This document shows, piece by piece, positions 38,141 to 46,207 of a stretch of DNA of 49,525 nt. The notes beneath the pieces were generated by a model. It was not told where the DNA came from, made no database searches, and was given only the letters and a program-made list of their open reading frames with translations. Positions within the stretch are counted from its first letter, which is position 1. Every line of letters starts with the position of its first letter. The stretch comes from Candidatus Megaera endosymbiont of Nemacystus decipiens. Its GTDB lineage: Bacteria; Pseudomonadota; Alphaproteobacteria; Rickettsiales; Rickettsiaceae. The translations under genes were made by a program, and so were the position numbers. Location of the stretch: contig DAOTRE010000001.1 of NCBI GenBank assembly GCA_030036605.1, forward strand, positions 126,457-175,981, given 5' to 3'.

Positions 38141-38845
38141 ATGACAAATATGGGATTTAATATGGGTTACCTTAGCGATGCACAGCGTAAAATGGGTATT
38201 AAAGAAGTTGCAAATCAGTATGATACAGCTATGAAAAATGCACCAAATGCTCAAGGAGGTAATGCTTTTGCTGCTATGGCACAGATAGCAACTCTTAAAA
38301 CTATGCTACATAACATTATGGATGAGTTGGTTGCCAATAAAATTGCAGAAGCTGAAAAAACTTTAAAAGCTAATTTCAATGAAAAAATGCTTGCAGCAAA
38401 AATGGCTGATATGGCTGCTTTTGTAACAGAAGCAATGAATGAAGCAGGAATAGCAGCTGCTGACATTAATGAGTTACAAAAAATAATACAGAATCCAACA
38501 GATAATGGACTAGATGCAGAATTTGGTGATGTTCTTGGCGCTCTTGGTCCAGTTCAGTTAGAAATGCTAACATCAGCTGTTGCTTCAGTATTAAATATTG
38601 ATGCAGGCAATCTAATATCTCTACCTTCATTAAACCCAAATGCACCAGCGCTGCCAGTTGGAGATTTAGAAGGATTAATAGGCGGCGTTATAGCTGGAGT
38701 TAAAGGAACTGTAGACGGCATTCTTGGTGGAGGCCTACCAGTAGATGCTGGAATTGTGCAGGATACCGTAGGTGGAGTAGTCAATCAAGTAACAGACTTA
38801 GCTGGCGACAATCCTTTAGACGGTGTTGTAGGATCAATACTGTAA
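38141..38845 (+). CDS. hypothetical protein with Ala-rich helical N-terminus and Gly/Val/Asp-rich C-terminus
   Basis: 234-aa ORF, AAAAGGAAA ribosome-binding site, strong downstream terminator. No family recognised. Confidence 0.75.
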   Translation: MTNMGFNMGYLSDAQRKMGIKEVANQYDTAMKNAPNAQGGNAFAAMAQIATLKTMLHNIMDELVANKIAEAEKTLKANFNEKMLAAKMADMAAFVTEAMNEAGIAAADINELQKIIQNPTDNGLDAEFGDVLGALGPVQLEMLTSAVASVLNIDAGNLISLPSLNPNAPALPVGDLEGLIGGVIAGVKGTVDGILGGGLPVDAGIVQDTVGGVVNQVTDLAGDNPLDGVVGSIL

Positions 38846-38887
38846 GCCTAACCCAATAATATATTATTTAAATTTTTATTATATTTT

Positions 38888-38940
38888 TAACCTCAAGAAA
38901 ACTTTAAGTCGCTTATCTTTTTCTTGAGGTTATTTTTTTA
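38888..38940 (+). terminator. strong Rho-independent terminator
   Basis: 13-bp perfect stem TAACCTCAAGAAA / TTTCTTGAGGTTA followed by TTTTTTTA. Confidence 0.9.
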
Positions 38941-38962
38941 CTTTTATATTTCTATAAATCAA

Positions 38963-40447
38963 TTAATTATCAGACATAAAGTCATAATAATCTGGATCAT
39001 CACCAATAACACTTGGCACCAACATAGGAAGAAAGCATTTTACATCGTCTGCTATCTCATTTCTCATACCCATAGGATAGTCCGTATCCAAAGCTCCAAT
39101 GTTTGCTTCAAGAGCACCTAGAGTAAGCTGCACAAGTAGCTCACTTGCTGTAGGATACAGTGAATTCGTTTCATTCTTTATATAATAATCAAGTTTATTG
39201 ATTTTTTGTTGAAGATTTGCATAGAGCTGACGATGTTGCTCTTGCACACTTGGACGAACAATTACATATTGAGTAGGAGCTTGACTTAGCTGACTAGTAA
39301 AATCTTGAAGTTCTGGTTGATCTACTGAAGAATCTGACATTGTACTGTCTCCATCACCATCTTCAGAGGATGGTATTATATCACTGCAATCATCTTCAAT
39401 ATTTTTATAGTATAGCCTTTTAGTTACCTCTTGTAAAAGCTCATATGTAGTTCCTACTTCTTGAATAAAGTGAGACAAGTCAACTTGAAAAGTATCATTA
39501 TGCTCTATCACATTTTGAAGAATCATTAAACTTTCAGGGTTGTCTTGTAAAAAACCTTTTAACTCTAATAGATTTCGACATTGAAAAACTATAGTATCGA
39601 GAATTTCTTTTACGTCTATTTTTGTAAAATTTTTCTCTCTTATTACATTTTCAATTCTTGTGTAGCATTCTCCTGCGTCTGTATTTTCATCTAAAGAAGA
39701 AAGCTCAAGGCAAATAGGTGCTATAATATTTGCAAGCTTGGAACTTGGAAGAAGTTGAAGTACGAATAATTTACTAGTTATATCTGAATCTTGGACTCTA
39801 AAATAAAACTCCCATTCTTCAATTGTTTTAATATTTTCAGGTAATGAATGCTCAATATTATTAACAGCTTCAAAAAATATTTGATATTTATTTTCTTCTT
39901 CGCCTATTGTTTTATTACAAAAATTATTAATATTATAGCCTGGTGTTATAGCACCAAGAGATTGAACATTTGCTTCTAATTCTTTTGTAAATTTATACAT
40001 GCCCAAAGGAGTACACTTAATTAAGTCAGAAAATGTAGTAAGAATATTATGATGTTCTGGCAATTTAGCTATAATATACTCTAATGAGATTAAGTGTTCT
40101 GGTTTAGATCCTAATTTATTTCTAAACTCAATAAGGTTAGAGCAACCAGAAAAAATATCTCTTACAATACAGTCCATTTCACCCGATGTGAATGATTTAT
40201 TGAGAATAAGATTCACGATATCAACGCTATAATTAATATTAAGGGTTTGTTTAAATGTTCTTATGTTTTGATCTAATTGATCTACAATTTTGTAGAATGT
40301 ATTTAGGTCTTTATCACTCAAAGCTTTTATTTGAAAAAAAGTATTTGAGTTTTCTTTGAAGTAATCATTTAGAGTTACTAAAGTAAGACCTTTAGGAATA
40401 AACTTTGATATATTACTACTCACCTCTTGAAGCGCAGATCCTTTCAT
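38963..40447 (-). CDS. hypothetical protein with internal duplication and acidic linker
   Basis: 494-aa ORF. aa ~78-157 align with aa ~265-345. Asp/Ser-rich linker DDCSDIIPSSEDGDGDSTMSDSSVDQPE. Confidence 0.7.
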   Translation of the reverse strand: MKGSALQEVSSNISKFIPKGLTLVTLNDYFKENSNTFFQIKALSDKDLNTFYKIVDQLDQNIRTFKQTLNINYSVDIVNLILNKSFTSGEMDCIVRDIFSGCSNLIEFRNKLGSKPEHLISLEYIIAKLPEHHNILTTFSDLIKCTPLGMYKFTKELEANVQSLGAITPGYNINNFCNKTIGEEENKYQIFFEAVNNIEHSLPENIKTIEEWEFYFRVQDSDITSKLFVLQLLPSSKLANIIAPICLELSSLDENTDAGECYTRIENVIREKNFTKIDVKEILDTIVFQCRNLLELKGFLQDNPESLMILQNVIEHNDTFQVDLSHFIQEVGTTYELLQEVTKRLYYKNIEDDCSDIIPSSEDGDGDSTMSDSSVDQPELQDFTSQLSQAPTQYVIVRPSVQEQHRQLYANLQQKINKLDYYIKNETNSLYPTASELLVQLTLGALEANIGALDTDYPMGMRNEIADDVKCFLPMLVPSVIGDDPDYYDFMSDN

Positions 40448-40532
40448 TTTGTTAATTTTTGTTAAGTTAAATGAAATACTCTATAACAGAGTAGTTAATT
40501 TTTGTCAACCAATAATTAATTCTAGAAAAATA

Positions 40533-42593
40533 TTATGACGTTTTTAATAGAACTATTGCAAACAATAAATCTTCGGCTACCTCCTGCAGGTAATCAAATC
40601 GTCCTGAAGCACCTTGATGACCAAAATTCATATTAGTTTTAAATATGAGCGCGTTATTGTCAGTTTTAAATTCTCTTAGTTTTGCTACCCATTTTGCTGC
40701 TTCCCAGTATCCAACTCTTGGGTCTGACAACCCTACAGTAACTAAAACATGAGGGTAGTTTTGAGCCTTGATATTTTCGTACGGAGAATATGATTTTATA
40801 TAATCAAAATATTTTTCTTCTTTTGGGTTACCCCACTCCTTAAATTCTCCAGGCGTAAGTGGCAATTTTTCATCCAACATAGTGTTAAGTACATCTACAA
40901 ATGGTACATGCGCTATTGCAGCTCGAAATAATTGCGGACATTCGTTAATTACATTACCAATCAACATACCTCCCGCGCTACCGCCAGCAATAATAATATT
41001 TCCGACTTTGGTATATTTTTCTTTACAAAGGACTTTTGCAGCTACAATAAAATCAGAAAATGTGGATTTTTTTGTTAAAAATTTTGCTGACTCATACCAA
41101 TCACGGCCTAAATCATCACCTCCTCTAATATGCGCTATAGCAAAAACAAAACCTCTATCAATTAATGAAATAGCACTATTTCTAAAGGACGGGTCTATTG
41201 CAATGCCATAAGAACCATAGCCATATAAATATAAAGGATTAGATCCATCTTTGTTGAATAATGATTTCTTGTAAACTAAACTTATTGGCACTTTTACATT
41301 GTCATACTCAGCAAATATCCTTTCAACTTGATATTCTTCAGAATTAAACCCACTAGGTATCTCTTGTATTTTTAAAACACTCATCTTGCTGGAAGCAAAG
41401 TCATATTGATATATAGTTTTAGGACGCGATAGTGATGAATAATTAACCCTGATATCATTTTCAAAAAAGTTTGTTGTGTAAATGCTCGCTGTGTAAGCAG
41501 CGTCAGGAAATGTAACTGATTTTTCCTTTTGGTTTTTTTTATCAAGAACAACAAGATTCGGTAGACCTTTATAACGATAATTTAGCAACATAAAATCTTT
41601 TGTTACCGAAAAACTGGAGAGATACTTTTCAGTAGTATGAGCTATATATTCTTCCCAAGAAAAAGATTCATTAGAACGCAAAATACAAAAATTCTGAGCG
41701 TTTTCATTGGTTTTAAGATAAAAATATGTTCCGTCGTGATCAATGCTATATCTAACGTCTTTTTTCTTAGGTTTTATTAATTTGGGAGATAAATCTAAGT
41801 TATTTTTTACGTCAATATAATGCAAAGAATTACGATCATATCCTCCAGACTTAATGAATAAAAAATTCTTACTAGAAGATTTATAAATATTGACAGAAAA
41901 TAAATGATCTTCTTCTTTAAAGATCAGCTTATCATCAGCATTTGTATCACCTAATTTATGAAACTGCACCCTGCTGCAACGCCACTCTTTCTCTAGAGGA
42001 TTATAAAAAAAACCGGACTGATTTTCATGCCAAATGACAGTGCCAGAAGTTCCTGGTATTTCATCTTTTAAAAAAACTTTCTTTTTTAAATCATATATTT
42101 TAATCGTATATCTTTCATCACCTGCAAAATCCACCGAGTAAGCCATTAGATTGTGGTCAGGGCTTATTGATATTTCTCCTATAGATGTAAATTTCTTACC
42201 TTTAGCTATTTCATTGACATCCAAAATTATAACCTCTTCCCCTTTAGAGCTACCCTCTTTTCTACAATAAATTGGATATTCCAATGATTCTTCTGTTCTG
42301 TGATAATAGTAATAATTATCTTTTTTAACGTAAGTTGAATGGTCAGAAAGCTTGATACGAGATTTTAATTCCTCTACCAACTCGTTCTTTAAATTAGCAA
42401 AAGGCTTCATAAAATTATGAAAATAATCATTCTCAGCTTGTAAATGGTTTAAAATATTTTCTTCATCAACTTTTTCAGGCCATCTGCTTGAACGCATCCA
42501 GTGGTAATCATCCTCTATTAATTTATTATTGACTAAAAAATTATGTTTTGCCTTTTTTGCTACAGGAGGCATAATATTATCCCAATGGTTCAT
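40533..42593 (-). CDS. ptrB: oligopeptidase B (S9A prolyl oligopeptidase family)
   Basis: GGSAGGMLIGNVINECPQLFRAAIAHVPFVDVLNTM, LVTVGLSDPRVGYWEAAKWVAKLR, NFGHQGASGR. Confidence 0.93.
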   Translation of the reverse strand: MNHWDNIMPPVAKKAKHNFLVNNKLIEDDYHWMRSSRWPEKVDEENILNHLQAENDYFHNFMKPFANLKNELVEELKSRIKLSDHSTYVKKDNYYYYHRTEESLEYPIYCRKEGSSKGEEVIILDVNEIAKGKKFTSIGEISISPDHNLMAYSVDFAGDERYTIKIYDLKKKVFLKDEIPGTSGTVIWHENQSGFFYNPLEKEWRCSRVQFHKLGDTNADDKLIFKEEDHLFSVNIYKSSSKNFLFIKSGGYDRNSLHYIDVKNNLDLSPKLIKPKKKDVRYSIDHDGTYFYLKTNENAQNFCILRSNESFSWEEYIAHTTEKYLSSFSVTKDFMLLNYRYKGLPNLVVLDKKNQKEKSVTFPDAAYTASIYTTNFFENDIRVNYSSLSRPKTIYQYDFASSKMSVLKIQEIPSGFNSEEYQVERIFAEYDNVKVPISLVYKKSLFNKDGSNPLYLYGYGSYGIAIDPSFRNSAISLIDRGFVFAIAHIRGGDDLGRDWYESAKFLTKKSTFSDFIVAAKVLCKEKYTKVGNIIIAGGSAGGMLIGNVINECPQLFRAAIAHVPFVDVLNTMLDEKLPLTPGEFKEWGNPKEEKYFDYIKSYSPYENIKAQNYPHVLVTVGLSDPRVGYWEAAKWVAKLREFKTDNNALIFKTNMNFGHQGASGRFDYLQEVAEDLLFAIVLLKTS

Positions 42594-42682
42594 AAAGATT
42601 GCAATGTTTAAGTTATGTCATGACTGTAGCCATACTATATCTTAAAACGAATTTTATCAAGGTTCTTATATGAAAAAACTCA

Positions 42683-42908
42683 CGCCAAGCTGAGAAAGTC
42701 GTCCCGGGCTTGAGTAAGGACGCCTCGGGCTTGAGGACCACGAGTCTGCATACTTCAATGGCAACAAGCAAGTCTTCCCGGGCTTGATCCATAACCTAAC
42801 TAATTCTGCCCTATTCCTTAACGTTGGATCCGCCAGACGAGTTCAGGACGACGCGAGGGATTCAGGAGGAGGATGACTTGCGTGGCTTGATGACGAGGGG
42901 TTTGAGGG
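42683..42908. repeat. GC-rich intergenic island with degenerate CGGGCTTGA repeats
   Basis: CCCGGGCTTGA at 42703, CTCGGGCTTGAGG at 42724, CCCGGGCTTGATCC at 42777. Visibly GC-rich against AT-rich surroundings. Confidence 0.6.
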
Positions 42909-43787
42909 CTATCTATAACTCTCTATTTTTGCTAAGCAGATTTTTTCCGTAACGTTTTTTAGTTTTTCCACTCTTTCAGTTAAATAGTTTAGTTGCTCTT
43001 CAGTAATTTTATAGTTTTTATTATAACGCACCTCAACATATGCATCTCGAAGTAATTCAAAGCATTTTGTTTGCTGGGGCGTATCAAAATGGAAGATTTT
43101 TAATAAATCTTCGTGGTAGCTATTTACCATACCTTTCAATTTTTTAATATCATGTGTTTTTGGCTTATAACCACTAAATACCAATAATATTGCATTGTAA
43201 AAACTTTCTGTTGATTGATGAAGATTAAATGCAGTAATGGCAAGCTGTTTTTTTTCAAAAGTATAAAAATGTACACCTAAAAATTCAGTTCCTCTATTAT
43301 GCCAGTAGTTGTAGTCATCTTGTGCAATTTTTCTGACTTCGTCTTTATCTAATTCAGCTGGCTCTGATAATTCATGAGTTTTGCTATCATAAAGCAAAAT
43401 GCCTTCTTTTTTTATATCTGAGAAAAAATATTGCCCTACTCGAAGCTGTTCATTAACTGTACCTATTGGTTCAATTATAATGGTTACCCATGGGTCACGT
43501 TCTAACTGTTTTTCTTCCAATTTTTTAGCTATTTTATATTCCATATTAATTGCTTTGGTATGAGAATATTTCCCTTTTTTTAGAATAATCAAAATATCAA
43601 GGTCACTTTCATAGCTATAGGTAATGTGACCTTCCATATACATATCCTTAATCCAGTCGCCCCTTGCATAACTGCCAAATAAAATAATTTTGTCAATTTC
43701 ACCCTGGCTAACTGCTAAAATTTTGCTTTTGATTAAGCCAAGCTTGTTCTTAATATGCTGAGAGTTTTTTGGTAATTCTGTTTTCAT
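42909..43787 (-). CDS. fused nucleotidyltransferase (MNT)-HEPN domain protein
   Basis: N-terminal IILFGSYARGDW...YESDLDILIIL (Pol-beta NTase GS-x10+-DxD). C-terminal helical HEPN-type region ITAFNLHQSTESFYNAILLVFSGYKPKTHDIKKL...LLRDAYVEVRYNKNY. Confidence 0.85.
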   Translation of the reverse strand: MKTELPKNSQHIKNKLGLIKSKILAVSQGEIDKIILFGSYARGDWIKDMYMEGHITYSYESDLDILIILKKGKYSHTKAINMEYKIAKKLEEKQLERDPWVTIIIEPIGTVNEQLRVGQYFFSDIKKEGILLYDSKTHELSEPAELDKDEVRKIAQDDYNYWHNRGTEFLGVHFYTFEKKQLAITAFNLHQSTESFYNAILLVFSGYKPKTHDIKKLKGMVNSYHEDLLKIFHFDTPQQTKCFELLRDAYVEVRYNKNYKITEEQLNYLTERVEKLKNVTEKICLAKIESYR

Positions 43788-43903
43788 AAATAATCATTTT
43801 ATAAATATTCAAGTTATAATGAATCGCCTTTCTTAAATATCACTATCACTTCAATAACAAACTTCTTTGGTTTCGTTAACGCAATTATTAAATTTCAGAA
43901 TTT

Positions 43904-44986
43904 CTACACAATATAGTCTGTATTTTCTATATTATCCCCTGAAGTTTTTTGTTCAAAGAGGGAGTTTTCATTATTTAAATCTTGGATATGAGAGTCAATT
44001 TTTGACATTTCATTAGAAAAATTATCACTGTTAGTTAAATCACTATATATATTGAAAGATTTTTGATAACAATCTAATGCTCTTTTATTATCACCAGTTT
44101 TTTTGTACTGGCGAGCGACAGAAGAAAACGCACTTGCAAGATTAGGGTGATCATTATCTGGATATAATTTTTTAAATGTTTCTAGGGATTCAATTCTGCA
44201 TTTTAAGGCCTCCTCATGATTTCCTAACTTAGCATGAATAAAACCCAAATTAGAAAAAGATTTTGCAATATCAGAGTGCTCCTTTTTGTGAATTAAGTTA
44301 AATTTTTCCATAGCTTGAAGGCAGTAATCCATGGCATTTTTATAATCTTTTAACTTAGAATATCCTACACTGATGTTGGACAAACACCTTGCAATATTAA
44401 TGCTATTGGTTTTAAAATCGAAATCGCAGCTTTTAGTATTTGGACTTTGCATTATTTTTAAAGCCGCAAAGTGCCATTCCAAAGAGTTGTCATTATATCC
44501 CAACTTTGTGCATTCAACCCCTACACTGCTCAAATAACTTGCAACATTGAAATGATCATTGCCATAAATATTTTGCATTATTTCCACAGCTTTGAGCTTA
44601 TATTGCAAAGCTTCATGATTGTGCCCTAATCTTGAATATTCAACAGCTGCATTACTTAAAGAGGTTGCAACAGAAGGATGATTTTCGTCATGAAGAGTGA
44701 CGTTTAGGGTTAATGAATAATTAAAGTATTTTAAAGCCTTTCGATAATCAGCCAATACATTATCACTATAAGCTCCCATTTTATCATACAAATCACCTAA
44801 GTCCTCAACAAAATTTTTGTTTTCCAGAGACGTTTGATTGAAATCTATTTGATCTAGAACTTCAATTGCTTTGCCATATAAATCATAATACTTACTTCTT
44901 TGCCCAAACGGAATATCTTGAATTTCAGGCAATAGCATATTCCATGACTTAATAGTGATTGGCAAGTTAGTTATTTTCTTAGTCAT
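43904..44986 (-). CDS. tetratricopeptide-repeat (kinesin-light-chain-like) protein
   Basis: Repeated ~42-aa units such as HPSVATSLSNAAVEYSRLGHNHEALQYKLKAVEIMQNIYG and HSDIAKSFSNLGFIHAKLGNHEEALKCRIESLETFKKLY. Confidence 0.88.
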   Translation of the reverse strand: MTKKITNLPITIKSWNMLLPEIQDIPFGQRSKYYDLYGKAIEVLDQIDFNQTSLENKNFVEDLGDLYDKMGAYSDNVLADYRKALKYFNYSLTLNVTLHDENHPSVATSLSNAAVEYSRLGHNHEALQYKLKAVEIMQNIYGNDHFNVASYLSSVGVECTKLGYNDNSLEWHFAALKIMQSPNTKSCDFDFKTNSINIARCLSNISVGYSKLKDYKNAMDYCLQAMEKFNLIHKKEHSDIAKSFSNLGFIHAKLGNHEEALKCRIESLETFKKLYPDNDHPNLASAFSSVARQYKKTGDNKRALDCYQKSFNIYSDLTNSDNFSNEMSKIDSHIQDLNNENSLFEQKTSGDNIENTDYIV

Positions 44987-45202
44987 GCTATAGTTTAAAT
45001 TTATATCTTGGTTATACCCTCAACTATCGTACACTAAATTTAAAATTTATTAATGTCAACCATAAACAATAAATTATACTATACGTTTCCACCTTAAATT
45101 ATATATAAAATAAACTGTTTATGGTAGATAGATTTGTGTGAAATTTGGAATATACCTAGAAAAAATAAGCTTTAAAGAAGAATCAATTAAAATCAAAAAC
45201 AA

Positions 45203-45240
45203 ATAAAAAATTAGGCAACCAAATAAATTAGCTGCCCAAG
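45203..45240 (-). terminator. predicted Rho-independent terminator of rpsU
   Basis: On the minus strand, TTGGGCAGC ... GTTGCCTAA stem (two G-U pairs), then TTTTTTATTT, directly after the rpsU stop. Confidence 0.75.
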
Positions 45241-45242
45241 TT

Positions 45243-45446
45243 TTAATCTTCCATTCTCTTTCTGCGATTATTTTTTCTTATGCGACGATCAGACTCTTGT
45301 TTTTCGCGCACTTTCTTTACAGAAGGTGGCTCATGAAAACGAGACATTTTCATTTTACGAAAAACTAGCTCTCTTTGCATCTTGCGTTTAAGATCCTTGA
45401 TAGCCTTTTCAGAATTTTCGCCTATCACTCTAACATGCACTGCCAT
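45243..45446 (-). CDS. rpsU: 30S ribosomal protein S21
   Basis: 67-aa basic protein: EKAIKDLKRKMQRELVFRKMKMSRFHEPPSVKKVREKQESDRRIRKNNRR. Confidence 0.93.
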   Translation of the reverse strand: MAVHVRVIGENSEKAIKDLKRKMQRELVFRKMKMSRFHEPPSVKKVREKQESDRRIRKNNRRKRMED

Positions 45447-45512
45447 TAAATTACCCCCTTAAGGTTGGCTTTTAAGTTGTAATAAGCTACCATTATCTAT
45501 ATAATACTAAAC

Positions 45513-46181
45513 TTGTCAAGAAAAGCTTTGAAAATAATGCATGAGATTGGAGAAAAATACAACGACTTAAAGAAGCAAACTATTTTGCACTTTTTGGATC
45601 TGCTAGAAAATGATGATAGTGTAGATAGGATATCGCCCAGGATGCTTGAAGCAGTTGGGGCTAAAATGCAAATAGACCCAAACTATTATAGCATTTTATT
45701 TCCAAAAGGAATAAGTGAAATAATGACTAATCTTTCAGATTATCTCGATCAAAAGATTTTATTAGCTAACAAGCAAGAAAAAGCCAATAAAAAGTCTATC
45801 CGAGGTAAAATCAAATCAGCTTTGGAGCTAAGAATTATTGACTCCACTAGCTTAAAAGCACAAAGAAAAATTGTATCTTATTTTTCCGAAATAAAAAATT
45901 TTGATATAAATCTCAAAGCCTCTCTAAAAACTTGCAATGTTATTTGGCAATATGCGGGCGATGAGTCAACTGACTTTAATTACTATACTAAAAGAGGCCT
46001 GCTTCTTACAGTATATAAACGCGCTATTAATTTTTATCTGAAAGATAATTCAAAAGACTATACTCAAACGCGTCAATTTATACAAAATGCTCTTGATAAT
46101 ATTGTTAATATTGCTAGTTTAAAAGGCAAAATAAAATCACTTAAAAAGGAAGATATCCCGATAATTCGATTATTTTCCTAG
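45513..46181 (+). CDS. COQ9 family protein (ubiquinone biosynthesis)
   Basis: NVIWQYAGDESTDFNYYTKRGLLLTVYKRAINFYL matches the COQ9 core. ATG at 45537 is an alternative start to TTG 45513. Confidence 0.85.
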   Translation: MSRKALKIMHEIGEKYNDLKKQTILHFLDLLENDDSVDRISPRMLEAVGAKMQIDPNYYSILFPKGISEIMTNLSDYLDQKILLANKQEKANKKSIRGKIKSALELRIIDSTSLKAQRKIVSYFSEIKNFDINLKASLKTCNVIWQYAGDESTDFNYYTKRGLLLTVYKRAINFYLKDNSKDYTQTRQFIQNALDNIVNIASLKGKIKSLKKEDIPIIRLFS

Positions 46182-46207
46182 TATAAAACATTATTTGATA
46201 TAAACAC

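Noticed and set aside
38888-38940. Bidirectional terminator for the convergent 494-aa gene
   Set aside because: The reverse orientation of the hairpin is followed by AAAAATATAATA rather than a U-tract, so only plus-strand function is supported.
40882-41211. 109-aa plus-strand ORF
   Set aside because: Antisense to the catalytic domain of oligopeptidase B.
42683-42908. CRISPR array
   Set aside because: The repeated CGGGCTTGA motifs are short, degenerate and irregularly spaced (21 and 53 bp apart). No cas genes are present.
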